18,037 bases of DNA from an archaeon. Lineage in GTDB: Archaea > Thermoproteota > Nitrososphaeria > Nitrososphaerales > CADDZS01. Positions 6,818-14,287 of the stretch are shown here, in pieces. The first letter of the stretch is position 1; each line of letters begins with the position of its first letter. The position numbers were made by a program, and so were the translations under genes. The stretch is from positions 1 to 18,037 of the forward strand of contig JAJYUX010000026.1 in NCBI GenBank assembly GCA_021792315.1, read 5' to 3'. The notes below the pieces were generated by a model, which had not been told where the DNA came from, searched no databases, and saw only the letters and a program-made list of their open reading frames with translations.

Positions 6818-7648
6818 GTGCTCGTCGAATTGGCATCAGAGAAATATACTACCCTTAAGGTTGAAGACGAAAATGGAATCACTACAATAACATTGAACAG
6901 GCCCGAGCAGAAAAACTCCTTGAGTCCAACATTGCATGATGAAATGTTGGATTTGATGCGAAAGCTCGAGAATCAGGATAGTCTACGTGTTGTGATCCTT
7001 ACTGGTGCTGGGGACAGTTTCTGCGCAGGTCAAGATCTAAAAGGAAATTTTCTAGCTAATGTCCACAAACCTGTTCAAAGAAGAAAGATCTCGAACACCT
7101 CTCACGAGTGGGGTTTGAAGTTCAGGAATCTATGGGTCCCGACCATCGCACAAGTAAACGGTTGGTGTTTCGGAGCGGGAGTAAGAATAATGAGCCTCTG
7201 TGACTTTGCGATTGCATCCGATAAAGCCGTCTTTGGCTTATCTGAAATCAACTTCGCGGCCTTTCCATCTGTCGGTGCTCTATGGGCCCCTGCATATCAC
7301 TTGCATCCTAGAGACCTCGTGGATCTTGCTATGACAGGTCGCAGAATCGACGCTCAAGAAGCTGACAGAATAAGACTCGTGAACAGAGTTGTTCCCCATA
7401 GTGAATTGAGAAGACATGTTATGGAACTCGCCGACGTGCTGAAACAAAAGGATGGAATGGCGCTCGCCATGTGTAAAGAAGCTTACAACCTGACACGTCG
7501 TCTAGATTACGATGACTCTGCGAAGTGGGAGGCTGCTAAATTCCATGAGAAGAATGCTCTTCAAGGTGATACGTGGGAGAGGGCACTTTCAGGATTCAAA
7601 GAAAAGAAATACCGGCCCGGCTTGGAAACTTTCAAACCAGGGTCTTGA
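6818..7648 (+). CDS. Crotonase-fold enzyme resembling hydroxycinnamoyl-CoA hydratase/lyase
   Basis: A 276-residue enoyl-CoA hydratase/isomerase superfamily protein starting with GTG. Oxyanion-hole segments are SFCAGQDL (67-74) and GWCFGAG (115-121). From memory, it resembles p-hydroxycinnamoyl-CoA hydratase/lyase (HCHL) of Pseudomonas in several places: LNRPE...SPTL, LTGAG, NGWCFG, FGLSEIN, and a C-terminus ending RPGLETF. Glu143 in LSEIN corresponds to the retained catalytic Glu. However, the position that is Glu in classical hydratases and Ser123 in HCHL is Arg123, and the HCHL Tyr239 position is Ala239. It is therefore probably not a standard hydratase and may not be a true HCHL; hydration, retro-aldol cleavage or isomerisation of an enoyl-CoA are all possible. 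It diverges from the alcohol dehydrogenase and converges, 29 nt apart, with the CoA-transferase. Confidence 0.88.
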   Translation: MLVELASEKYTTLKVEDENGITTITLNRPEQKNSLSPTLHDEMLDLMRKLENQDSLRVVILTGAGDSFCAGQDLKGNFLANVHKPVQRRKISNTSHEWGLKFRNLWVPTIAQVNGWCFGAGVRIMSLCDFAIASDKAVFGLSEINFAAFPSVGALWAPAYHLHPRDLVDLAMTGRRIDAQEADRIRLVNRVVPHSELRRHVMELADVLKQKDGMALAMCKEAYNLTRRLDYDDSAKWEAAKFHEKNALQGDTWERALSGFKEKKYRPGLETFKPGS

Positions 7649-7677
7649 GCTCAGACTACCAGTAAGTAGGCCTCGTA

Positions 7678-8922
7678 CTACACGATTCCCTCTTCATGGA
7701 ATCGTTCAATTTCCTTACTGCCATATCCAAACCGAGCTAAGATCTCGTCTGTGTGCTGACTAAGCATCGGAGGAGGCAATCGGATTGAAAGAGGAGTTTT
7801 GGTCAGCTTGATTGCAGGACTGATTACCTTTATTTTTCCGAGCTTCGAGTGTTCGACATATGACACCATTCGCTCTTTCACGTGGGGGTGATCGAAGACC
7901 TCTTTCAGGTTCATTATTGGCGAGCTTGGCACTCCAAATTTTCTGAAGAGTGCAAGGACTTCTTCTGAACTCCTCTTCTTTATTTCCTTCTCAAGTATCG
8001 GCATAACAATCTCTCTGTTCTTCACTCTAAGGGGCTGGGTTGCAAATCGTTCGTCCTTTAGTAGATCACGCAATTCCAGAGCCTGACACAACTTCTCCCA
8101 AGAAGGCTGAGCAGCAGCTTCCAGAACTATTGGGCGATCCTTTGTTTCAAACATTCCATACGGAACTATCGCTTTTTCCTTATCTCCCGGTCCCGGAACG
8201 CTTCCTGTTCCTAGATACAACGCCGCCATCTGACCCAATACTGATATTGATGTATCGAGTAAGGAAATGTCCACAAATTGGCCAGTTCCAATCCTATCTC
8301 TCGCGAACAATGCTGCGACTATTCCTAGAGCGCCGTAGATACCCGACCCTAGGTCGGAAAAAGAGACTCCTGCGACAGACGGGCCGAAAGAATTTCCTGA
8401 TATGCTCAGAATTCCGGACATAGCCTGGGCTATTAAGTCGAAAGCCGGATAGTCCTTAAGTTCTCCACTCTGTCCATATCCCGAAATTGAGCAATATACT
8501 AGTCGTTGGTTTATTTTGCCGAGAGTGTCGTAATCAATTCCAAGAATCTTCGCATTACCCGGCTTCTGATTCTCGATGAAGACATCTGCATTCCTAATCA
8601 TCCTGTAGACGATTTCCCGTCCTTCCTGAGTTTTCAGATTGATAGTAATGCTCTTCTTATTTCGGTTATGAAGGATGAAATGGTAACTCTCTCCTTGGAC
8701 AATTGGAGTGGCATGTCTAAAATCATCACCTGCTTTTGGGAGTTCAACTTTCAGTATTTCGGCGCCCATGTCTCCAAGAATCTGAGTACAAAATGGAGGA
8801 CCTAATACTTTGGTCGCGTCTACGACGACTATTCCATCTAATGGACCTGGCAAATCATTCAGAACCAACGCGCTTTCATATATCAGAATTATCTTTTGGT
8901 TGCGACTAACCAGTCTCTGCAT
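7678..8922 (-). CDS. Family III (CaiB/BaiF-type) acyl-CoA:carboxylate CoA-transferase
   Basis: Family III CoA-transferases move CoA between carboxylic acids, here probably activating a pathway acid without ATP. Read from ATG 8922 it has 414 residues, near the family's usual 390-420. The family N-terminus is clear from residue 25 on: PGPLDGIVVVDATKVLGPPF, then DMGAEILKVE (51-60). The HNRNKKSITINLK segment (85-97) and FDLIAQAMSG (161-170) are typical. The catalytic Asp that forms the mixed anhydride should be Asp190 in FSDLGSG. The first 23 residues are not conserved in the family. An alternative TTG start at 8853 (391 residues) fits the family better and has an ATATAT element 24-30 nt upstream; I keep 8922 as the outer limit. 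It is convergent with the crotonase and divergent from the acyl-CoA dehydrogenase. Confidence 0.93.
   Translation of the reverse strand: MQRLVSRNQKIILIYESALVLNDLPGPLDGIVVVDATKVLGPPFCTQILGDMGAEILKVELPKAGDDFRHATPIVQGESYHFILHNRNKKSITINLKTQEGREIVYRMIRNADVFIENQKPGNAKILGIDYDTLGKINQRLVYCSISGYGQSGELKDYPAFDLIAQAMSGILSISGNSFGPSVAGVSFSDLGSGIYGALGIVAALFARDRIGTGQFVDISLLDTSISVLGQMAALYLGTGSVPGPGDKEKAIVPYGMFETKDRPIVLEAAAQPSWEKLCQALELRDLLKDERFATQPLRVKNREIVMPILEKEIKKRSSEEVLALFRKFGVPSSPIMNLKEVFDHPHVKERMVSYVEHSKLGKIKVISPAIKLTKTPLSIRLPPPMLSQHTDEILARFGYGSKEIERFHEEGIV
8878..8883 (-). promoter_or_regulatory. Possible TATA box for a shorter CoA-transferase start
   Basis: ATATAT here would place transcription initiation near 8853, exactly at an in-frame TTG that matches the family N-terminus. 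If used, the ATG at 8922 would lie upstream of the transcript. Confidence 0.35.
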
Positions 8923-8973
8923 GGAACTACAATGAATGCCGGAAGCACTTGTAACTGAGAGAATGAGCGAAGT

Positions 8974-9000
8974 GAGAAACGGTCTTCGACCGCAGTTCTC
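8974..9000. repeat. Two-part stem-loop in the CoA-transferase / acyl-CoA dehydrogenase spacer
   Basis: GAGAA (8974-8978) pairs with TTCTC (8996-9000), and inside it CGGTC (8980-8984) pairs with GACCG (8988-8992) around a TTC loop. A 1 by 3 internal loop separates the stems. It lies 45 nt upstream of the acyl-CoA dehydrogenase TATA box, so it is more likely a DNA-binding site or chance structure than a leader element, unless a small RNA is made here. Confidence 0.3.
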
Positions 9001-9044
9001 GTGGGAGAGGCCTAGTTTTTCCTTTCAAGGGAAAATGTATCGCC

Positions 9045-9052
9045 TTTTATAT
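9045..9052 (+). promoter_or_regulatory. TATA box of the acyl-CoA dehydrogenase gene
   Basis: TTTTATAT is a strong box. Its centre is only about 15 nt from the first ATG (9064) but 27 nt from the second in-frame ATG (9076), so it points to 9076 as a leaderless start. Confidence 0.55.
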
Positions 9053-9075
9053 GAAAATTCAAAATGCAAGCATTA

Positions 9076-10260
9076 ATGCCCGAATTATGGCGGTCGCATG
9101 ACAAGACCGAAGAGGAGGCTGTGTTCAGGAAGACCATTCGTGATTTTGTCATTCAATTGGTTGACCCTCTCTACAGCGAAGCGAAGAGAGATCCTGCTGG
9201 CGTGCGTCTGAGGTTGCGGAAAGAAGCTGGAAGAAGAGGAATCATGGGGATTTCTATTCCTGAGAAATATGGTGGGCAGGGAGGAAGTGTTATGATGCAG
9301 GGCATTGCCAAGGAAGAGCTGGGAAGAAGCAGAGTAGTCCCTCAAATAGTTCCAGCGCCACTCCTGACAATTTATGAAAAGTTCGCAGAGTATGGCAATG
9401 AAGCATTAGTAAAGGAATGGATGCCCAAGTTTCTGAATGGTGATGCAGAAGGCGGAATTGGTTCAACAGAGCCAGGGTCTGGTTCCGACATTAGCGGTTT
9501 TGTTACAACTGCTACCAAGAAGGGGAAATCGTACATCTTGAGTGGAGAGAAAGGACCTGTAAGCGGCGTCTCTTCTTCTGATGCGTACTTTGTTCTGGCA
9601 AGAACTGGCAGTGAAGGATCAGGGGCAAAGGGAGTCAGCATGTTCTTTGTGGAGTCCGATCTTCCTGGTATCAAGAAATCCAGTTTCAAGGCAATGGAAG
9701 AAACTTGGGAATTGGGAGCCGTGAAATTCGATAATGTAGAAATTCCCGAAGAGAATCTGATTGGGAAAGAGGGCAGAGGATTCTATCAGATGATGGGGTC
9801 ATTGGACATTGAGCGTATACTTCTTCCTATGGGCTATGTGGGAGCTGCGACTGAATCGCTTGAAGAGTCGATTTCGTACACAAAGTCAAGAGTTGTTTGG
9901 GGAAGACCCATAGCATCTTTTGAAGGTATAATGTTTCCACTCGTTGAAGCCGTGGCGAGGATGGAAGCTGTAAGGAGTTATATGTATGACATAATGAGAA
10001 CTGCAGAATCAGAAAAGAATGTAACTAAATACGCCTCGATGGCTCGTTGGCTGGTCACAAGAACCGCACTTGATGCGCTTGATACTTGCATACAGGTTAA
10101 TGGTGCACAGGGCTACACTGATTTGGTTCCTCACGAAAGAAGGTATAGGTGGGTCAGGTCCGGCTTGATCGGCCACGGAACGCAGGAAATTCAAAAGCTG
10201 GTCATAGGTAGAGAAATATTCGGAAAAGAGATCTACGACTTGGCTCTTGGTAGAAGATGA
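9076..10260 (+). CDS. Acyl-CoA dehydrogenase (isovaleryl-type catalytic Glu placement)
   Basis: A FAD enzyme that should introduce an alpha,beta double bond into an acyl-CoA and pass electrons to an electron-transfer flavoprotein. It has 394 residues from ATG 9076; an in-frame ATG at 9064 would add four, but the TATA box is too close to it. The three-domain acyl-CoA dehydrogenase fold is complete. GSTEPGSGSD (129-138) is the flavin-binding signature and YTDLVPHERRYRW the C-terminal helical region. The usual catalytic Glu site (EGTSE motif) reads GHGTQE, so the base is His367 there. Instead SLDIER (242-247) carries Glu246 at the helix-G position used by isovaleryl-CoA and long-chain acyl-CoA dehydrogenases. 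This favours a branched or bulky acyl-CoA. It diverges from the CoA-transferase and converges with the epimerase. No ETF genes lie in the window. Confidence 0.93.
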   Translation: MPELWRSHDKTEEEAVFRKTIRDFVIQLVDPLYSEAKRDPAGVRLRLRKEAGRRGIMGISIPEKYGGQGGSVMMQGIAKEELGRSRVVPQIVPAPLLTIYEKFAEYGNEALVKEWMPKFLNGDAEGGIGSTEPGSGSDISGFVTTATKKGKSYILSGEKGPVSGVSSSDAYFVLARTGSEGSGAKGVSMFFVESDLPGIKKSSFKAMEETWELGAVKFDNVEIPEENLIGKEGRGFYQMMGSLDIERILLPMGYVGAATESLEESISYTKSRVVWGRPIASFEGIMFPLVEAVARMEAVRSYMYDIMRTAESEKNVTKYASMARWLVTRTALDALDTCIQVNGAQGYTDLVPHERRYRWVRSGLIGHGTQEIQKLVIGREIFGKEIYDLALGRR

Positions 10261-10306
10261 GTCACACTAGTGCCGAAGTGAAAGGTCATCCATTATCAAC
10301 TTTGAA

Positions 10307-11266
10307 TTACTTCGGGTAGATTGAAGCCAATATCTCTACATATTCGTCGATTCCTTTCTTCAGGTCGTATTTCGGGCTAAAATGAAGCTCTTCTGAAGCT
10401 CTTGTCGTATTAAACCTCAAGCTAGGTAGCGGAAGTGGAATATTGCGGCCTGAGCCCACGCGAATCTTCGCCATTGGGAATTTGGTCTTCACTGTATCAA
10501 TAATCTTCTGTACACTTGAAAATTCCCCTGAGCCGATATTAAAAACTCGATGCTTGACACCTTGTGCAATGAGAGCTGAGACCAGCGCTCGAGCGTCGTC
10601 TCTCGTGTAAGTCCATTCTGTCTCGAAGTCAGCACCCGAAGGCAATTCGTACGACTTGTCATTATATGCAGCGTCGATCATAATGTCGATCAGGTTGAAC
10701 GAGCCATGCCTCGCCATCCGACCTGGACCATATAATTGTGTGAATCTGAGCGCAATTAGATCCAAGCCATAACTCTTTGCATAGAACAATCCGTATCGTT
10801 CTGCCGCTTCCTTTGTGATTCCGTAAAGCTCTTGCGGATTGCATGGATGATCTTCTTCAAGTGGTTTAAATTGCGGGTAACCATACTCAGGTTCTACTGG
10901 TCCCACGGCTGCGAGTGCGCTTGCGAATACAACTCTCTTGATATCGAGGATTCGTGCAGCCTCAAAGATATTAACAGTTCCTTCCACATTGACCTTCAGA
11001 GTGTACAGAGGGTTCACAGTTGTGTTTGCTCCGATCAAAGAAGCGCAGTGGATGATTGCATCTATAGACATTTTCTTCAGGATTCCGATCAGTTGGGGAA
11101 AATCTGCAATGTCCCCTTTGACAATTTCAATCTTCTCAAGAATGTCCTTTAAGAGAAGAGTATCTGGCATCGCATCGTAAACTACAGGTTGGAATCCTGC
11201 ATCGACTAATTCTCGTGGAACCCAGGAACCAATCGCACCAGTACCTCCCGTCACTAGCACTTTCAT
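10307..11266 (-). CDS. NAD-dependent epimerase/dehydratase family protein (extended SDR)
   Basis: A 319-residue extended short-chain dehydrogenase/reductase. The N-terminal motif GGTGAIG (7-13) binds the dinucleotide and Asp31 at the end of the second strand favours NAD. The catalytic triad is visible as Ser116 (FASALAAVG) with Tyr148 and Lys152 (YGITK). RFTQLYGPGR (174-183) is typical of sugar-nucleotide epimerases and relatives. Such proteins act on UDP-sugars, L-threonine, dihydroflavonols or lignin-type alcohols, so neither family nor neighbours fix the substrate. Beside UbiD, cupin and CoA-pathway genes, a catabolic dehydrogenase is as likely as a sugar epimerase. The ATG at 11264-11266 is supported by a TTTAAAA box 29 nt upstream, giving it a promoter separate from the DUF2848 gene. 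It is convergent with the acyl-CoA dehydrogenase, 46 nt apart. Confidence 0.9.
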   Translation of the reverse strand: MKVLVTGGTGAIGSWVPRELVDAGFQPVVYDAMPDTLLLKDILEKIEIVKGDIADFPQLIGILKKMSIDAIIHCASLIGANTTVNPLYTLKVNVEGTVNIFEAARILDIKRVVFASALAAVGPVEPEYGYPQFKPLEEDHPCNPQELYGITKEAAERYGLFYAKSYGLDLIALRFTQLYGPGRMARHGSFNLIDIMIDAAYNDKSYELPSGADFETEWTYTRDDARALVSALIAQGVKHRVFNIGSGEFSSVQKIIDTVKTKFPMAKIRVGSGRNIPLPLPSLRFNTTRASEELHFSPKYDLKKGIDEYVEILASIYPK

Positions 11267-11294
11267 GTTGAATCCGTGTCACCGTATTAGATTG

Positions 11295-11301
11295 TTTTAA
11301 A
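11295..11301 (-). promoter_or_regulatory. TATA-like box of the epimerase gene
   Basis: The minus strand reads AGTTTAAAAC around this site, 29 nt before the ATG at 11266, predicting a leader of about 5 nt or none. Confidence 0.5.
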
Positions 11302-11384
11302 CTATGTGTCATGTAATGCTAATCGATATGATGACTTTTGTACATTAGTTTGGATCGAAATCTTTGCGAACATCATGAAGAGAG

Positions 11385-12047
11385 CTAGGATACGCGATAC
11401 TCATGAGTCAGGCTCTTCTTTCGAACTGGATCATAGAGTTCAATTCGAAACTCATTCGAATAAGATGGTTCGCGCAATAGCGGAGTTGTTCCGCAGTATA
11501 CTGCGGTTCCTTTATCTCTATCTCCAAGCACATCCAATATCTTGTCGGGCTGTAGGAGGGCCACCAATTTTGAGGATTGGTATGTGACAGCTTTCTCTTC
11601 AACATGCACAAACGACCGAGCCACAAGCTCATCCCAATGTTCCTCAACCTCATCGAACCTCCACACACTCTTTCCAATTGGTTTCGGACAAATCATCTTA
11701 GATCTAAGAACATCAGTCTTCTCCATCTCCCGATCTGTGTGGTCACTACCAATCCCTACATAGGTTTCTTCGCCATTTAGCAAAAGTACGGCCTCCACTT
11801 CACCACTAGTATTCTTACTGCTGACACCAATCTTACCGCCAGTGGTAAGTAAATCAGCCGACAACACGTATCTCGCGGGAACTGAAGGAGGTGGAGGAAC
11901 GCCTAATCGCTTTAGCTCTTCCACATGTTTCTTGACTTCGACTTGGTTTCTCCCAGTGTATCCGGCGCAGACAATCTTCTTGACATCGAAAGAAAGCGAT
12001 TCTACGTCTGATTTATCCGATACAATCTCAAATCTTAGAATTGGCAA
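11385..12047 (-). CDS. DUF2848 family protein of unknown function
   Basis: A 220-residue protein that I recognise by pattern as DUF2848: GYTGR (29-33), GVPPP (49-53), TSGEVE (80-85), the highly conserved GSDHTDRE (100-107) and SK...CPKP (116-123). The clustered Asp, His and Glu in GSDHTDRE look like a metal or catalytic site, and the layout loosely recalls fumarylacetoacetate hydrolase-type proteins, but no function is established to my knowledge. The only in-frame start is TTG at 12045-12047, 7 nt after the cupin stop, so the two are co-transcribed and probably translationally coupled. A hairpin (TCGAAAT/ATTTCGA, 12062-12080) spans the end of the cupin gene just before the start. Company with UbiD and class II aldolase genes suggests hydrolysis or decarboxylation of a ring-derived acid; this is inference. 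Confidence 0.75.
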   Translation of the reverse strand: MPILRFEIVSDKSDVESLSFDVKKIVCAGYTGRNQVEVKKHVEELKRLGVPPPPSVPARYVLSADLLTTGGKIGVSSKNTSGEVEAVLLLNGEETYVGIGSDHTDREMEKTDVLRSKMICPKPIGKSVWRFDEVEEHWDELVARSFVHVEEKAVTYQSSKLVALLQPDKILDVLGDRDKGTAVYCGTTPLLREPSYSNEFRIELYDPVRKKSLTHEYRVS

Positions 12048-12054
12048 AGCTTGC

Positions 12055-12393
12055 CTATCCTTCGAAATATCTCATTTCGATTGTCGTGCATCCGTCTTTA
12101 GAATAGTAGGGGCCATGAACCATTCCAGGGGGTCTACAAGCATACATTCCTTCTCTGAAGATTTGCTTCTTACCCAGATCCTCAAGGGTGCCATTTATGA
12201 TGTATACTTCCTCCCAGAAATCGTGTGTCAGAGTCATTGTCGTACGACAACCCGGACTGAAATGAAGCATCCGAGTGTAGGAACCAGTCTTAGGATCCTT
12301 GCTGAGGATCTTCTCCGTTTGTCCAGGAGTCCCAGGTACGTCAACCCATCTGATTAGGTCTGCATCAAAGAACTCGGCTTCTTTCTTCGGCAT
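12055..12393 (-). CDS. Small single-domain cupin protein
   Basis: A 112-residue cupin. Motif 1 is HDFWEEVYIINGTL, with His57 and Glu61 or Glu62 as likely metal ligands and Gly68 closing the turn. Motif 2 is GMYACRPPGMVHGP, with Gly82, Pro89, Gly90 and His93. The HxH pair of motif 1 is reduced to a single His, so metal binding would use two His and one Glu. Single-domain cupins of this type include ring-cleaving and diketone-cleaving dioxygenases as well as binding proteins. It is first of a tight two-gene unit with the DUF2848 gene and follows the UbiD gene on the same strand after 144 nt. A dioxygenase or isomerase step in the same pathway is plausible but unproven. The ATG has no clear TATA box; AATAAATCG near 12440 is the best candidate. 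Confidence 0.85.
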   Translation of the reverse strand: MPKKEAEFFDADLIRWVDVPGTPGQTEKILSKDPKTGSYTRMLHFSPGCRTTMTLTHDFWEEVYIINGTLEDLGKKQIFREGMYACRPPGMVHGPYYSKDGCTTIEMRYFEG

Positions 12394-12515
12394 CTTGTAT
12401 ATTCTTCCCTTACTTCTTGCATTCCTGAAAATTGCTCGATTTATTGTTTGTTTCTTGCGGTCGCAATCCTGATTCTACTAGTGGATGGAAAAGGCTCTCG
12501 ATTATCCCAGAACAA

Positions 12516-12531
12516 ACAATTCTCGAATTGT
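12516..12531 (-). terminator. Weak hairpin just after the first UbiD gene
   Basis: On the minus strand ACAATT-CGAG-AATTGT forms a 6-bp stem with a tetraloop, beginning 6 nt after the UbiD stop and followed by TTGTTCT. It could end or pause UbiD transcription before the cupin gene, but the stem is AT-rich and the T-run is broken. Confidence 0.3.
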
Positions 12532-12537
12532 ATAGCT

Positions 12538-14142
12538 TCAGACACTTTTCCTGCCTCTCTCCAATTTTTCGCCAATCTTGTATTGCTCACCTTTCAGAAT
12601 CAGCTCAGCTTCATCTCGACACTCTTGCGGCCAGTATCCAAGCTCGTACCCATACCAAGGCTGTACAAGATGAAGTTCTGGTAGTCCCAACTTCTTCCAC
12701 ATGATCAATGCCTTTTCCATGAATTCCTTTCTTGGGAGAGATGTCGGCGGGTAGGGGAATTTGGTCGTCGCGTCAATCAGCATTCCCGAGCTACCAACCC
12801 CTCCAGGGTACTCCTTTTCTTCTTCCGGCGCGTCAGCTCTAGCTGCTGATTGGTCTATTCCCGGTATCTTCCCCTGAATTATTCTTGTATCACGTGCAGG
12901 TTGGACTCTCCAACCAAGAGCCCACTGAACCGAATCCATATTTCGTGGGTCTATATCCTCATCGACTACGATGTAGTATTTACCCCATCTAGAATCGTAT
13001 CCTGCAGCACAATTCAAGACCTGCCATGGATGACCGTTATTCACCTTCTTTATTTTGATGACACACCATTGTGCTTGGCTTATTTCGTTCCAAGCAACAT
13101 CGAGTATGTTTGGGAGCTTGCAATCATACTTGAGAAACTTGTAGAATACATTGTCCGAGGATATCTGTCGGACCTTGCTGCTTTCACTCGGTGGAAATTG
13201 ACTCATTATGTGAACGTAAATAGGATCTCTTCTTGTTGTGACTGCCGTCGCTCTGAAAATTGGACGGTACATCACGTCAGTAGCCATGTAACCCGTATAC
13301 TCACCAAAGGCGTTGCCAGGCTCCATATACTCAGTCGAAACCATCCCTTCGATCACCATTTCCGCACGAGCTGGAACTTCTAGATCAATTGTCTTACACT
13401 TGACCATCTCTATCGACTCGCCTGCAAATCCTCCAGCAACTGCCAATTCGTCAACACCATAGGGGAGCTTTGCCGCCGCCAGATAGAAGAAAGATGGAGG
13501 GCCACCTATCACGTAGGCTGCGGGCATTTCCTTCTTGCCCATTTCTTTCCAGTAACGCCAGTGGACTATGCCGTGATTACCTCTGTTTATCTCCCACAAA
13601 ATCTTCGTTTTCCCAAAGACATGCCCCGAATAATTCCCCATGTTTCTTATCCCAGTTTGTGGATCCTTTGTGATCATTTGGGTGCTCGTTCTAATCTGTC
13701 CGCTGTATCCCGGCACTTCCACCGGAATCGGGAGCTGTTCCAAACCTTTGCCCTCTTGGAGAAGGTCGTTCCCTGTGCACACAATTTCTTGAACCTCTCC
13801 CGAGTTCACGAGTTTCGGTTCTATCGGATTCAGTTGAGCTGCAGTCCATCGTTCTGTTATAGCGTCGTGGGAAGGTTCACACTGTAGTCCGAGTGCGTAA
13901 ATTTGAGTAGATGAAGCGTATACTCCAGTTGCAACTTTCGCGGCATAATGTCTGCCCTTGCAATCACTAACATTCTCAAACAAGAAACCCATGCGCTGTT
14001 CTTCTGGCAAACCCCTGAATTGTAGCCTGACCAGCGAACTAATATCCGTCTCCTTTTCGACGCGATCACTTACCTTCACCAGCCTACCTTTTGCTTCAAG
14101 CGTCTTGAGGTAATCTCGGAGATCCTTATAGTATTGAGGCAA
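12538..14142 (-). CDS. UbiD family decarboxylase with altered active-site residues
   Basis: A 534-residue UbiD-family protein (prenylated-FMN-dependent reversible decarboxylases of aromatic and alpha,beta-unsaturated acids). It begins YYKDLRDYLKTLEAKGRLV and ends with the GYELGYWPQE...AELILKGEQYKIGEKL tail seen in many catabolic UbiD proteins. Compared with Fdc1-type enzymes, the conserved Arg after NxGxY is Ser172 (NMGNYSGHV), and the EGPFGE motif reads GNAFGE (276-281), so the first Glu is Gly276 while Glu281 remains. Thus two of the three Arg-Glu-Glu network residues are replaced. VVDEDIDPRNMD is conserved. The only in-frame start is TTG at 14140-14142, with a TATA-like box about 24 nt upstream. 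It diverges from a second UbiD that keeps all three residues. No UbiX flavin prenyltransferase gene is in the window. It may be a distinct subclade, a carboxylase, or a partner subunit. Confidence 0.9.
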   Translation of the reverse strand: MPQYYKDLRDYLKTLEAKGRLVKVSDRVEKETDISSLVRLQFRGLPEEQRMGFLFENVSDCKGRHYAAKVATGVYASSTQIYALGLQCEPSHDAITERWTAAQLNPIEPKLVNSGEVQEIVCTGNDLLQEGKGLEQLPIPVEVPGYSGQIRTSTQMITKDPQTGIRNMGNYSGHVFGKTKILWEINRGNHGIVHWRYWKEMGKKEMPAAYVIGGPPSFFYLAAAKLPYGVDELAVAGGFAGESIEMVKCKTIDLEVPARAEMVIEGMVSTEYMEPGNAFGEYTGYMATDVMYRPIFRATAVTTRRDPIYVHIMSQFPPSESSKVRQISSDNVFYKFLKYDCKLPNILDVAWNEISQAQWCVIKIKKVNNGHPWQVLNCAAGYDSRWGKYYIVVDEDIDPRNMDSVQWALGWRVQPARDTRIIQGKIPGIDQSAARADAPEEEKEYPGGVGSSGMLIDATTKFPYPPTSLPRKEFMEKALIMWKKLGLPELHLVQPWYGYELGYWPQECRDEAELILKGEQYKIGEKLERGRKSV

Positions 14143-14160
14143 TATTCAAGTGGACTGAGT

Positions 14161-14171
14161 AGTATATTATT
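14161..14171 (-). promoter_or_regulatory. TATA-like box of the first UbiD gene
   Basis: The minus strand reads AATAATATACT, centred 24 nt before the TTG start at 14142. This spacing suits a leaderless message and supports TTG as the true start. Confidence 0.45.
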
Positions 14172-14231
14172 AAGAGAATTGATTACTCCTATTCGAATCC
14201 AATAATCTCGTAGTTTCCTTCCCTTTCTCCA

Positions 14232-14251
14232 AGTGGTCAGGAGTGGATCAC
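14232..14251. repeat. Tandem 10-bp repeat in the divergent UbiD promoter
   Basis: AGTGGTCAGG (14232-14241) is followed directly by AGTGGATCAC (14242-14251), two similar units spaced by one helical turn. The same stretch also forms a dyad, GTGGTC-N7-GATCAC (14233-14251) with one mismatch. It lies about 29-48 nt upstream of the second UbiD TATA-like box and could be a regulator site for the divergent pair. Confidence 0.35.
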
Positions 14252-14279
14252 GGAGCGATGAGCTACTTGCGTCGTCACA

Positions 14280-14287
14280 GTTTAAGT
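14280..14287 (+). promoter_or_regulatory. Possible TATA-like box of the second UbiD gene
   Basis: GTTTAAGT predicts a transcript start near 14311 and a leader of about 40 nt, the longest in the window. That leader holds GTGA at 14341-14344, 7 nt before the ATG, a partial match to the archaeal Shine-Dalgarno sequence. Confidence 0.35.

Noticed and set aside
12062..12080. Hairpin TCGAAAT/ATTTCGA as a terminator between cupin and DUF2848
   Set aside because: It lies inside the cupin coding sequence with no T-run after it, and the next gene starts 7 nt after the stop, which indicates co-transcription.
14181..14210. TTCGAATCC in the UbiD spacer, resembling a tRNA T-loop
   Set aside because: The flanks do not form a T-stem, and no D-arm, anticodon arm or acceptor stem can be folded around it.
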